From: Dysgonamonadaceae bacterium
Lineage (GTDB): Bacteria; Bacteroidota; Bacteroidia; Bacteroidales; Azobacteroidaceae
Direction of reading: 5' to 3'
Assembly: GCA_031272085.1 (NCBI GenBank)
Contig: JAISUN010000038.1
Coordinates: 1-64,000, forward strand
DNA length: 64,000 nt
Within the stretch, counting starts at the first letter, position 1. Every line of letters begins with the position of its first letter. A model generated the notes under the pieces. The model had not been told where the DNA came from. It ran no database searches and saw only the letters and a program-made list of their open reading frames with translations. Position numbers and translations under genes: made by a program. This document shows positions 34,200 through 42,929 of this stretch, piece by piece.

Positions 34200-34633
34200 G
34201 GGCAAAGCGAGTATTTATAGATACTAACGTTTTGATTAAGTCATATACGGCAAAATATACTGGCGATTTGACTTGCGAAAAATGTATGAATTATCTTCTA
34301 AAACGGGAAGATACACAACTTTATACAACCGTGCAAGCGATAATTGTGATGTTTTCCACATTGCAAAAAGCGAGAATAAATCGTCCTGCAATAGATAAAA
34401 AGCATATTATTGATTATTATCACAAACTGTTGCCAAAGATAGAAGTGTTTAACTGTACAAAACAGGACATAGAAAATTCATTCAAGTTTCCGAGCGAAGA
34501 TTTGGAAGACAATTTCCAGTATGCTGTTGGTCAGAAAGTAGATTGTATCTACTATGTTACTGAAAATAAGGCAGATTTCAGCGATTTTCCAAAGATTTTG
34601 ATTGTTAATCCGAAAAAGCCTTATTTCCTGTAA
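34196..34633 (+). CDS. PIN-domain protein, probable toxin nuclease
   Basis: The start is set at MRAKRVFIDTNVLIKSY (34196), which overlaps the upstream stop; the track start at 34127 would run back through the antitoxin gene. The 145-residue product has the PIN hallmarks: the first Asp in VFIDTNVLI, a mid-protein acidic region (EDLEDNFQYAVGQKVDCIYYVTEN) and the late Asp in NKADFSDF. PIN toxins cut RNA with a metal ion. An intrinsic terminator follows. Confidence 0.8.
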   Translation: MRAKRVFIDTNVLIKSYTAKYTGDLTCEKCMNYLLKREDTQLYTTVQAIIVMFSTLQKARINRPAIDKKHIIDYYHKLLPKIEVFNCTKQDIENSFKFPSEDLEDNFQYAVGQKVDCIYYVTENKADFSDFPKILIVNPKKPYFL

Positions 34634-34661
34634 ATAACGCTTTTTCTGCATAATACAAAAT

Positions 34662-34706
34662 AATCGCACAAACCAATAAAATTCAAAGGTTTGTGCGATT
34701 TTTTTA
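34662..34706 (+). terminator. Rho-independent terminator of the toxin-antitoxin unit
   Basis: AATCGCACAAACC pairs with GGTTTGTGCGATT (13 bp perfect), followed by TTTTTATT. Confidence 0.85.
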
Positions 34707-34756
34707 TTAACAGTTCATATTATTTGACGAAAAATGGTAGTTAGTTTAGTTATTAA

Positions 34757-34772
34757 TTAGTTAGTTAGTTAG
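34757..34772 (+). repeat. TTAG tetranucleotide tract
   Basis: Four tandem TTAG units, with degenerate copies just before (TTAGTTTAGT). It lies in the 338-nt gap before kbl, which otherwise holds the terminator above, a hairpin at 34804-34825 and the kbl promoter. Confidence 0.7.
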
Positions 34773-34803
34773 TTTTAATATAAGCGATGTGCGTACATCA
34801 AAC

Positions 34804-34825
34804 AGGTTTAGCCAAAACCTTTTTT
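34804..34825 (+). terminator. Weak intrinsic terminator-like hairpin
   Basis: AGGTTT-AGCCA-AAACCT followed by TTTTTTGTTTT. The stem is only 6 bp; no gene ends directly upstream. Confidence 0.4.
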
Positions 34826-34920
34826 GTTTTATGCTGTGTGGCAGGCTGTTAAGCAATGCGCTTGGTTTTGTAGATGCCTGATAAATTTAGTTTTTAATAA
34901 AAAAAATATTTTATAGGCGG

Positions 34921-34948
34921 TTGAAAGGAAAAATTTTTTGTAACTTTG
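34921..34948 (+). promoter_or_regulatory. Promoter of kbl-tdh
   Basis: TTG (34921-34923), 17 nt spacer, TAACTTTG (34941-34948), 23 nt before the kbl ATG. Confidence 0.7.
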
Positions 34949-34971
34949 CATAATTTTAATTTCACACAGTT

Positions 34972-36168
34972 ATGATACCATATCAAAAATTTCAAAACTA
35001 CTTAAATCAGGAACTTGACTCTATCCGCTCGGCGGGACTGTACAAGGACGAAAGAATCATAGCCTCCCCGCAATCATCGGTTATCAGGCTCGCTTCGGGA
35101 AAAGAAGTGCTGAACTTCTGCGCTAACAACTACCTCGGACTTTCCGACCGGCAGGAACTTATCGACGCGGCTCAAAACGCGATGAGCAGCCGTGGTTACG
35201 GAATGTCGTCGGTGCGCTTTATATGCGGAACCCAGGATTTGCACAAGAAATTGGAGGCGGCAATCGCCCGTTTTTTCGGAACGGAAGACACGATTCTTTA
35301 CGCTTCCTGCTTCGACGCTAACGGCGGGGTTTTTGAACCTCTGCTCGGCGAAGGCGACGCAATAATCTCGGACGCCCTAAACCACGCTTCAATCATCGAC
35401 GGAGTGCGCCTTTGCAAGGCTGTACGCTATCGTTACGCCAACGCTTCCATGGAAGACCTCGAATCGCAGTTGCAGGCGGCGCAGGCACAACGTTTCCGGC
35501 TTATTGTTACCGACGGGGTTTTCTCGATGGACGGAAATGTCGCTCCCCTCGACCAAATCCATCGTTTAGCCGAAAAATATGATGCAATGGTTATGGTCGA
35601 TGAATCGCACTCGGCCGGCGTAGTCGGCAAAACAGGACGCGGAACTACCGAACTTTACGACCTGAAAGGCAAAGTAGATATTCTGACCGGAACGCTCGGA
35701 AAGGCTTTCGGCGGCGCAATCGGCGGCTTCACTACCGGACGCAGGGAAATTATCGACATTCTGCGCCAGCGTTCGCGTCCCTATCTTTTCTCTAATTCTA
35801 TTCCGCCTTCGGTTGCCGGAGCGGGAATTGCGGCATTTGAACTGCTCGAAAATTCCAACGAACTGCAAGACCGCCTGCACGAAAATGCAGCATATTTTAC
35901 CGGAAAAATGATAGAGGCCGGTTTTGACATAAAACCCACACAGTCGGCAATTTGCGCTGTAATGCTTTACGACGCCCGCCTGTCGCAGGAAATGGCGGCA
36001 AAACTGCTTGACGAGGGCATTTACGTTACCGGATTTTATTATCCTGTCGTCCCGAAAGGACAGGCCAGAATCCGCGTGCAACTTTCGGCTGCCCACAAAC
36101 GCGAGCATCTCGACAAGTGCATCGCCGCATTTGCAAAAACAGGAAAAGAACTTGGAGTATTAAAGTAA
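34972..36168 (+). CDS. kbl: Glycine C-acetyltransferase (2-amino-3-ketobutyrate CoA ligase)
   Basis: The 398-residue PLP enzyme of the alpha-oxoamine synthase family has NFCANNYLGLSD, the His in DALNHASIIDG, DESHSAGVVGKTGRGT and the PLP Lys in LTGTLGKAFGGAIGGF. It cleaves 2-amino-3-oxobutyrate with CoA to glycine and acetyl-CoA. The next gene, six nt on, encodes the threonine dehydrogenase that makes its substrate, which fixes the assignment over other family members. Confidence 0.95.
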   Translation: MIPYQKFQNYLNQELDSIRSAGLYKDERIIASPQSSVIRLASGKEVLNFCANNYLGLSDRQELIDAAQNAMSSRGYGMSSVRFICGTQDLHKKLEAAIARFFGTEDTILYASCFDANGGVFEPLLGEGDAIISDALNHASIIDGVRLCKAVRYRYANASMEDLESQLQAAQAQRFRLIVTDGVFSMDGNVAPLDQIHRLAEKYDAMVMVDESHSAGVVGKTGRGTTELYDLKGKVDILTGTLGKAFGGAIGGFTTGRREIIDILRQRSRPYLFSNSIPPSVAGAGIAAFELLENSNELQDRLHENAAYFTGKMIEAGFDIKPTQSAICAVMLYDARLSQEMAAKLLDEGIYVTGFYYPVVPKGQARIRVQLSAAHKREHLDKCIAAFAKTGKELGVLK

Positions 36169-36174
36169 TTGATA

Positions 36175-37197
36175 ATGAAAGCATTAGTAAAAAAATACAA
36201 CGAAAAAGGAATTTGGCTCGAAGATGTTCCAATGCCAGAAATGGGCGCCGACGATGTGTTGATAAAAATCAAGAAAAACGCAATCTGCGGAACCGACCTT
36301 CACATCTACGAATGGAACCAGTGGGCGAAAGATACGATAAAAACCCCGATGACGATAGGCCACGAATACGTAGGCGAAATCGTAGATAAGGGAGCAAACG
36401 TTCATCATCTCGAAATCGGACAGCGGGTTACGGGCGAAGGCCATACCTACTGCGGACACTGCCGCAACTGCCGGCGCGGAAAACTCCACGTCTGCGAAAA
36501 TTCAATAGGCGTGGGCGTAAACCGCGACGGAGCAATGGCAGAATACCTGTCGCTTCCTGCTACTAACGTCATCACGCTCGACCCCCGCATTTCGGACGAC
36601 ATTGCCGCAATTATGGACCCCTTCGGAAATGCTACTCACACCGCATTTTCATTTCCCCTGCTCGGCGAGGACGTTCTGATTACCGGAGCCGGACTGATAG
36701 GTTCGATTGCAACAGCCATAACCCGCTTTGCGGGAGCGCGTTACGTAGTAGTTACCGACGTGAACGACTACCGCCTTGAACTCGCAAAGAAAATGGGCGC
36801 AACGCTGACCGTCAATCCCGCCAAAGGCGAGAAAGTCGCCGATGCAATGCACCAACTGAATATCAAGGGATTCGACGTAGGCCTCGAAATGTCGGGCGCT
36901 CCGCAGGCTTTCAACGAGATGCTCGATTCGATGTACAACGGTTCCTGCGTATCCCTGCTCGGAATTTTGCCCGACGGAGCCGGAATTAATTGGAGCAAAG
37001 TGATTTTCAAAGCGCTGACGCTGCAAGGCATTTACGGCCGCCAGATGTGGGAAACTTGGTACAAGATGCAGCAGATGCTGATTGCCGGAATCGACATTTC
37101 GCCAATCATCACGCACCGCTTCCCGATAGCCGATTTCCAGAAAGGCTTCGATGCAATGGAAAGCGGAAATTGCGGAAAAGTGCTGCTGGAATGGTAA
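36175..37197 (+). CDS. tdh: L-threonine 3-dehydrogenase
   Basis: The 340-residue zinc medium-chain dehydrogenase has the catalytic Cys in [25 protein letters not shown], the structural zinc cluster [15 protein letters not shown] and the NAD-binding ITGAGLIGS. It oxidises L-threonine to 2-amino-3-oxobutyrate for Kbl. ATG 36175 is chosen over the TTG at 36169. It ends 16 nt before the convergent efflux operon. Confidence 0.95.
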   Translation: MKALVKKYNEKGIWLEDVPMPEMGADDVLIKIKKNAICGTDLHIYEWNQWAKDTIKTPMTIGHEYVGEIVDKGANVHHLEIGQRVTGEGHTYCGHCRNCRRGKLHVCENSIGVGVNRDGAMAEYLSLPATNVITLDPRISDDIAAIMDPFGNATHTAFSFPLLGEDVLITGAGLIGSIATAITRFAGARYVVVTDVNDYRLELAKKMGATLTVNPAKGEKVADAMHQLNIKGFDVGLEMSGAPQAFNEMLDSMYNGSCVSLLGILPDGAGINWSKVIFKALTLQGIYGRQMWETWYKMQQMLIAGIDISPIITHRFPIADFQKGFDAMESGNCGKVLLEW

Positions 37198-37213
37198 TTT
37201 GCGGTAGAAAACC

Positions 37214-38638
37214 TTATTTCCCGTTCATAATCTCATATTCAGCCTGTTTCACGCGATAGGCGGAAACGGCTTCGGTATATTGGTCGCGGCTCTGTTGAAG
37301 CAGGTTTTGCGCTTCGAGCAGGTCGGACAGGGTGGTTACGCCGGCATTGTAGTTGTCGCGGTTGATTTTCAGGTTTTCTTCGGCTGAGGCGATGGATTTT
37401 TTGGCGAGCAGGATTTGCCGGTAAGCCTCGTTGAGTTCGTTGCCGACCTGCTGCATTTGCAGGCGCAGCAAATCCGACTGTTCGCGCCGGGTATTTTCGG
37501 CTTTCAGAACTTCGAGTTTTTTGCGCTTTATGGCGTGCGAGCCGCCCCACCAGTCCGAAATCGGCACGGAAACGGTCGCAAACAGCATCCCGAAATCGTT
37601 TTTCATTCCGTCAGCCTTGTTCCAGTCGAAGCGCATAAAGTTGTAACCGGCTCCGACAGCGATTGTCGGCAGGTTTTTGCCGATTTCCATCTTTTGCTGC
37701 AAACGGGCTACTTCTACCGATTTTTCCAAAAGTTGGTATTCGGGACGGTTTTCAACGTTGCCTTGTAAACTTGGAAAGTTTTCAAAACTTTCCAAGTTTG
37801 GATTCTCAACATCAAAATCATAATTATCCAGCCCGATATGCAGCGCCAGCGCCATTTTCAGGATTTGCAGCCCGTTTTGGGCTTTCAGGCGGCCGCTTTC
37901 GAGGCGGTTTTGTTCGAGTTCTACGCGCAGGAGGTCGTTGCGGGTGGTCAAGCCGGCATCGACAGCCGCTTTCACGTCCGAAAGGATTCGGTCGAGCATA
38001 ACTGCCGAATTATCAATGGTTTTCATTTTCTCTTTCAGAGAAACGATTTGCCAGAAATAGCGTTCGGTAGCGAGCAGAACCTCGTTTTCGGACATCTGTT
38101 TTTGCAGTCGGCTGACTTCGGCTCCTGCCTTTGCGAGGCGGTTTCCGTTGATGATTTGTCCGCCGACGAAAATGGGTTGCGTCGCCATAATCCCGCCCAC
38201 GTAGCCGTTTTTCAGCATTTCAATTTTTTGAGGTTGAGCCAAACTTTGCTGCAAACCTTGCAGAGCGGCAGGGTCAATCGGCGCTCCCTGCTGCATCAGC
38301 CAGACGATTAGGGGCGTCATCCCCTCCATCATCGGTTGCAGGGTTGCCGACAAATCAATGTCCATCGAGATGAGCGGGTTGTTTGCCGCAAAACCCATTC
38401 CGGTGCCGCTAATCGACGGAAAATATTTCGTAAATGCCTCTTTCTTTTGCTGTTCGGCAATTTTGACCGACAAATCGGCATTCTGCATTTCGGCATTGTT
38501 TTTCAACGCCATCGCTTTGCACTGTTCCAATGTCAGAACCTGTTGTGCATTGCCGGATAACACGTTAAGCACATTTAGCACGCAGATGACGCAGATAATA
38601 CGCAGATTTTCGCAGATTTTTATATTTGATTTTGACAT
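37214..38638 (-). CDS. TolC-family outer membrane efflux protein
   Basis: The 474-residue protein is the outer membrane channel of the RND pump. It has TolC-type repeats: LTLEQCKAMALKNNAEMQNADLSVKIAEQQKKEA near the N-terminus and YRQILLAKKSIASAEENLKINRDNYNAGVTTLSDLLEAQNLLQQSRDQYTEAVSAY near the C-terminus. Two oddities are visible. The signal peptide region is encoded by four CGCAGAT repeats, and residues about 280-291 (NLESFENFPSL) are encoded by a 33-bp palindrome. It is the third gene of the efflux operon. Confidence 0.9.
   Translation of the reverse strand: MSKSNIKICENLRIICVICVLNVLNVLSGNAQQVLTLEQCKAMALKNNAEMQNADLSVKIAEQQKKEAFTKYFPSISGTGMGFAANNPLISMDIDLSATLQPMMEGMTPLIVWLMQQGAPIDPAALQGLQQSLAQPQKIEMLKNGYVGGIMATQPIFVGGQIINGNRLAKAGAEVSRLQKQMSENEVLLATERYFWQIVSLKEKMKTIDNSAVMLDRILSDVKAAVDAGLTTRNDLLRVELEQNRLESGRLKAQNGLQILKMALALHIGLDNYDFDVENPNLESFENFPSLQGNVENRPEYQLLEKSVEVARLQQKMEIGKNLPTIAVGAGYNFMRFDWNKADGMKNDFGMLFATVSVPISDWWGGSHAIKRKKLEVLKAENTRREQSDLLRLQMQQVGNELNEAYRQILLAKKSIASAEENLKINRDNYNAGVTTLSDLLEAQNLLQQSRDQYTEAVSAYRVKQAEYEIMNGK
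37767..37799 (-). repeat. 33-bp perfect palindrome inside the TolC-like gene
   Basis: Arms AAACTTGGAAAGTTT and AAACTTTCCAAGTTT with a 3-nt loop. Being 33 nt long it keeps the reading frame and adds about 11 residues just before the conserved ENRPEYQLLEKSVEVA segment. The loop TGA is read out of frame and so causes no stop. Confidence 0.85.
38581..38617 (-). repeat. Four CGCAGAT direct repeats in the TolC-like signal region
   Basis: CGCAGAT begins at 38581, 38590, 38601 and 38611. The copies encode most of KICENLRIICVICV at the N-terminus of the TolC-like protein. Spacing is 9-11 nt, too short for CRISPR. Confidence 0.7.
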
Positions 38639-38679
38639 ATTCTTTTAATTTTTAATTTTCAATTCTCAATTTTCAATTC

Positions 38680-41600
38680 TCAATTCTCTTTATAAATCAA
38701 CCAATAAACCACCGGCATAACGGTAACAATCAGCAACATTGTAATCAGCGTTCCGAAGAAGATGATTGCCGCCATTCCCGCCCACATCGGGCTTGCGCTG
38801 ATAAGCATAGGCAGCACGCCCATCGAAGCGCAGGCGGAGGTCAGGAATATCGGGCGCATTCGGCGTTTTCCCGCGTCGAAAGCGGCTTGCCGGACGCTCT
38901 CGCCCCGCGTAAAGCGCAGAAAATCAATGTAATCGTACATAATTATCCCGTTACGGATGATGATGCCGACCAAAGCGATAATTCCCAGAATGGCAAATGC
39001 GCTGAAATCAATTCCCAGAATCCAGACGCCGAATGCCGCCCCGAAAATGCTTAACGCCGAGGCAAGCATTATCGTGATTGCCATTTTTATGTTCCGGAAA
39101 TGGAAAAGCAGGATGAAAAACATCATAATGAACGAGATAACCATTCCCAGATACATCGGCGACATTGTTTCGTCCTCAAACTCTTCCAGCCCGCCGAATT
39201 GACATTCCACGCCGGCAGGTAAAGAGGGAATAATCTGCGTCTTCACGAATTTTTGCGCTTTTGCAAAAACTTTGTTGGCATATTCGCCGCGTTTAACGTC
39301 GGCAAGTACGCTCAATGTGCGGATTCCGTTGCGGTGGGTAATTACGCTTTCGTTCCATTCGGGCGAGATTTTTCCGATTTGCCGCAAGGGAACGGATGCT
39401 CCGAGCAAACCGGAAATTTGCACGTTTTCCAAGTCGCTGTCGGCATCCGGTTTCAAATACACCGGAACATCGTAATTATCTTCCCACAAATCGCTGATTT
39501 TCATTCCGGTAAGTCCCGAAGCAATGCCGAGGGAAACCAGAGTTTTGTTGATTCCCAAACGCGAAGTTTCGTCGAGGTCGAGGTCGATTTTCACGCCCTG
39601 CACCGGCGAATCGAAACTTGTCCGCACCCACAGACACTCTTCGAGCGATTGCAGGTATGCGCTGATTTTTTCGGATTGCGTTTTCAGGCTGTCGATGTCT
39701 TCGCCGATAAGACGGATTTCTATCGGCGCATCAACTGCCTGAAAGTCAAGTTGCTTGAAGCGGACGTATGCTTCCGGGAAATAAAATGCGTATTTATTCG
39801 TATAATCGTCTAACATTTCTATTGTAGCCTTGTTGGAAACGGTGTTTACGATAAACTGTCCGTAGGCTTTCGACGGCATATTGGGCGCATAAACCACGTT
39901 GAAACGCGGCGAACTTGTGCCGATAAACGCCGAAACGGAGCGGACTCGCTCGTCGGAACGCAAAATATTTTCCATACTGTCGCAAATGGCGGCTGTCTTT
40001 TCGAGCGGACTGCCTTGCGGAAGATAAATTTCGACGGCAAACTGGTCGCGCTCGGCAATCGGCATCATCCGCTGCGGAATATTTATGAAAATCAGTGCGC
40101 CGAGAAGCACGCTCGCAAATGCAATGGCTATTGTGGTTTTCGGATAATTGAAAACCTTTTCCAACAGCCATTCGTAGGATGATTGGACGTAATCGAGGAT
40201 GGAACGATTAGAAATTCCATTTCTCGAAGAAATGGAATTTCTTAAACCTTTCTTTATAAAAAAATATTGAATAATAGGAATCAACAACATCGCCACAATG
40301 AGCGAAATTGTAAGCGTGATGCCGATTGTCCAAGGAAAATGTATCAGAAAATCGTGAATTGTGCCTTTTGTAACAAAAAGCAGCGGAAAAAACGTGATGC
40401 TGATAGCCAGCGTCGCCGAAAGAATGGATTTGAAATATTCCTGCGCACTGCGGATTGTCGAATCCCAGCGGTCTTTGCCGCTGTCTAACTTATCGATGTA
40501 ACTGTCCACTACCACGATGGAATTATCGACAATCATTCCCAAAACCACAATCAAACCGGCTAACGTAATCATATTCAACGGAATACCGGCTGCAAGCATA
40601 ACTGCAAGCGTTATCGCTATCGTAATCGGAATCGAAGTTGCAGCCACCGCAGCCACGCGGAAAGGCAGCAAAATCATAGTTACAATAATCACGGCAAGGA
40701 CGGCGATAAGCAATTCGACCAAAAAATGAGAAATTGATTCGCCGACTATTTTCGGCTGGTCAACAATGCGGTCGATGTTCACGCTTTTGGGCAGTTCCGA
40801 TTTGTATTTTTCCAGAACCTCGCTGACTTCTTTCCCGAATGCGACAATGTTTGCCGAGGGATTTACCTCGACCGAAAGCAGTACGCAACGCCGCCCGTTG
40901 TAAGTAATATAACTGTCGGCTTTCGGATATTCGCGCACCACGCGCCCGACGTCCTTCACGCGCACCACATCGCCCGCCGGCGACGAGAAAGTTATTTGGT
41001 CGGCTATTTCCTGCTCGCTGCGGAAACTTTCGGCAATATGTATCGGCGCAATGTTTTGGCTGTTTTCGAGGGAGCCGCTCGTGGTGGTAAATCCCTGCGC
41101 AAACAGGTTAGCCATCAGCATTTTGGGTCCAATGCGGTAAGCCGAAAGTTTTTCGTTGTCGATATAAATTGTAATCTGCTCCTTTTGCGAACCGAAACGC
41201 TGTACATTGGCAACGGTCGGCACGCAGCGCAGACGGTCTTCCAGATGGTCGGCGTAGTCGTCGAGTTCGCGGTAAGTCTTGTCGTCGGCTTCTATCGTAA
41301 CCAAAAGCGAAGAAACGTCGCCGAAATTATCATTTGCAATCACAGCCAGAACGCCCGACGGAAGCGAGGATTTGAACTGCGTCAAACCGTGTTTTATCTT
41401 GCTCCAAACAACGTTTTTATCTTTCACGTTATCGGCAAGTTCCACAAAAATATAGCAAATTCCCTCTTCCGATTTCGAGGTGGTTTTGACGCGCTTCACT
41501 TCGGAATATGTAAACAGGTATCGTTCAAGCGGTTTGGTCATCTGCTCCTCCACCATCTTGGAACTTGCGCCCGGATAAACTCCGACTACAACTCCTTGAC

Positions 41601-41736
41601 GGATAGTGTATTCCGGCATTTCCTGCTTCGGCATTACCACCAGCGAGTAGATTCCCGCAATGAACAGCGCAGCCGTCAGCAAAATAATGATTTGCCGGTT
41701 GTGCATCGCCCATTCGATGATTTTATTGTTCTTCAT
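38680..41736 (-). CDS. RND efflux transporter permease (AcrB/MexB-like)
   Basis: The 1018-residue inner-membrane pump has N-terminal TM1 (IIILLTAALFIAGIYSLVVMPKQEMPEY), porter segments, the TM4 relay motif GLIVVLGMIVDNSIVVVDSYIDK (Asp-Asn where AcrB has Asp-Asp) and twelve helices in all. ATG 41736 is preferred to the TTG at 41742. It uses proton flow to expel drugs or other compounds through the TolC-like channel. Residues about 499-509 (RNSISSRNGIS), in the cytoplasmic stretch after TM6, are exactly encoded by a 33-bp palindrome. Confidence 0.93.
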   Translation of the reverse strand: MKNNKIIEWAMHNRQIIILLTAALFIAGIYSLVVMPKQEMPEYTIRQGVVVGVYPGASSKMVEEQMTKPLERYLFTYSEVKRVKTTSKSEEGICYIFVELADNVKDKNVVWSKIKHGLTQFKSSLPSGVLAVIANDNFGDVSSLLVTIEADDKTYRELDDYADHLEDRLRCVPTVANVQRFGSQKEQITIYIDNEKLSAYRIGPKMLMANLFAQGFTTTSGSLENSQNIAPIHIAESFRSEQEIADQITFSSPAGDVVRVKDVGRVVREYPKADSYITYNGRRCVLLSVEVNPSANIVAFGKEVSEVLEKYKSELPKSVNIDRIVDQPKIVGESISHFLVELLIAVLAVIIVTMILLPFRVAAVAATSIPITIAITLAVMLAAGIPLNMITLAGLIVVLGMIVDNSIVVVDSYIDKLDSGKDRWDSTIRSAQEYFKSILSATLAISITFFPLLFVTKGTIHDFLIHFPWTIGITLTISLIVAMLLIPIIQYFFIKKGLRNSISSRNGISNRSILDYVQSSYEWLLEKVFNYPKTTIAIAFASVLLGALIFINIPQRMMPIAERDQFAVEIYLPQGSPLEKTAAICDSMENILRSDERVRSVSAFIGTSSPRFNVVYAPNMPSKAYGQFIVNTVSNKATIEMLDDYTNKYAFYFPEAYVRFKQLDFQAVDAPIEIRLIGEDIDSLKTQSEKISAYLQSLEECLWVRTSFDSPVQGVKIDLDLDETSRLGINKTLVSLGIASGLTGMKISDLWEDNYDVPVYLKPDADSDLENVQISGLLGASVPLRQIGKISPEWNESVITHRNGIRTLSVLADVKRGEYANKVFAKAQKFVKTQIIPSLPAGVECQFGGLEEFEDETMSPMYLGMVISFIMMFFILLFHFRNIKMAITIMLASALSIFGAAFGVWILGIDFSAFAILGIIALVGIIIRNGIIMYDYIDFLRFTRGESVRQAAFDAGKRRMRPIFLTSACASMGVLPMLISASPMWAGMAAIIFFGTLITMLLIVTVMPVVYWLIYKEN
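40210..40242 (-). repeat. 33-bp perfect palindrome inside the RND gene
   Basis: AGAAATTCCATTTCT and AGAAATGGAATTTCT flank a 3-nt loop. It spans exactly eleven codons (RNSISSRNGIS), in register with the reading frame. Confidence 0.85.
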
Positions 41737-41738
41737 TT

Positions 41739-42770
41739 TCAATTTTCAATTAAAATATGAGTACCTTCGCTGATTTTCTGAAACCCCTCGACAATGATTT
41801 TGTCGCCGGCAGAAAGCCCTTCGGAAACGATAATCCCGCTGTTGGTCAAGCCGCCGACTGTTACAAATTGCCGGCGGGCGGTATCGCCGTCAGCAAGCCA
41901 GACATAACGTTTGTCGTCGGGCGAAATACGGATTGCGCGGTTGGGAACAACGATTTCCGATTGTACAGACGCGGTATGCCGCATCTCTACCTTGCAAACC
42001 ATTCCGGGCAGCAGGTTTTGTTGATTATCTATTCTGATTTTCACGTCGTAAGTGTGCGAAATAGCGTCTGCCGCCACGCCTTTCGTATCAATTTTCCCCG
42101 AAAAAACAGCGTCGTCGAGCGCGGGAACAACAATAGTAGCCGCCTGACCTTCCGCAATGCCGCCGATTTCATTTTCGGGAACGGAAATTTTAACATTAAC
42201 CTTATCGACAGCCAAAAGTTTGAACGCCGGAACGCTCGGCATCACGTTTGCGCCTGCTTCGATGCTGCGCGAAGCAATCACGCCGTCGCGCGGAGCGTAT
42301 AAACGGCAGTCGTCGAGCGACTTTTTGGTTATTGCAACCATCGATTTTGCCTGCTGCAAACCGGCTTCCACTTCGGCATATTTAATGTCGGGCAGGCTGC
42401 CGTTTTCGTGAACTTTCGTCAGGCGGTCGTAAGCGTCCTGCGCCTGCACGAGTTTCGCTTTCGCGGCTTCGTAAGCGTTTTGCGCAGTTGCCGGATTAAG
42501 CGTAGCGAGCAACTGACCCTTGCGGACGCGCTGCCCTTCCGACGCCAAAACCTGCTGAACCGTTCCCATATCCGAAAACGAGAGCGCAACGGCAGCCGAT
42601 TCCTCGACCGTGCCAACATAAGTCCGCGCCGCCGACGAAGACGAGGCGGCAACTTCCATAATTTTCACAGGAATAATTTTGTCCTGATTCCCTGCTTCCT
42701 TTTTCTTGGAACAGGCGGCAGCCAAACACGCTGCCAACAGGACAGTGCATAATTTTAAACAATCTTTCAT
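41739..42770 (-). CDS. RND efflux periplasmic adaptor lipoprotein (membrane fusion protein)
   Basis: The 343-residue lipoprotein has Cys about residue 20 (LAACLAAACSKK), lipoyl/barrel-sandwich halves (ASEGQRVRKGQLLATLNP; LYAPRDGVIASRSIEAGANV), a coiled-coil hairpin between them (AYEAAKAKLVQAQDAYDRLTKVHENG) and beta-barrel and membrane-proximal parts. It links the inner-membrane pump to the outer-membrane channel. It is the first gene of the operon, directly before the RND gene, with a consensus promoter upstream. Confidence 0.92.
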   Translation of the reverse strand: MKDCLKLCTVLLAACLAAACSKKKEAGNQDKIIPVKIMEVAASSSSAARTYVGTVEESAAVALSFSDMGTVQQVLASEGQRVRKGQLLATLNPATAQNAYEAAKAKLVQAQDAYDRLTKVHENGSLPDIKYAEVEAGLQQAKSMVAITKKSLDDCRLYAPRDGVIASRSIEAGANVMPSVPAFKLLAVDKVNVKISVPENEIGGIAEGQAATIVVPALDDAVFSGKIDTKGVAADAISHTYDVKIRIDNQQNLLPGMVCKVEMRHTASVQSEIVVPNRAIRISPDDKRYVWLADGDTARRQFVTVGGLTNSGIIVSEGLSAGDKIIVEGFQKISEGTHILIEN

Positions 42771-42789
42771 ATATCAATAATTTTTGCTG

Positions 42790-42818
42790 CAAAGGTACGG
42801 CGGGTTTTTGACTTCAAA
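42790..42818 (-). promoter_or_regulatory. Promoter of the RND efflux operon
   Basis: Minus strand TTTTG, 17 nt spacer, TACCTTTG (42797-42790), 19 nt before the adaptor ATG. It lies back to back with the promoter of the AraC-type gene. Confidence 0.7.
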
Positions 42819-42917
42819 AGGTTGATTTTGCCGAATAATTGGACTAAACGGCTGAAAAACGCTTTTTTTTACGGAAAAAAGATTACTTTTTTGGAATAAA
42901 ATACGAAAAAAAAAGTG

Positions 42918-42925
42918 TAATTTTG
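42918..42925 (+). promoter_or_regulatory. -7 box TAATTTTG of the AraC-type gene, leaderless spacing
   Basis: Perfect TAnnTTTG only 4 nt before the ATG at 42930, with TTGG about 23 nt upstream. Transcription would start at or next to the start codon. Confidence 0.6.
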
Positions 42926-42929
42926 CGGT

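Noticed and set aside
38581-38617. CRISPR-like array from the CGCAGAT repeats
   Set aside because: Units are 7 nt with 2-4 nt between them; there are no spacers of CRISPR size and no cas genes.
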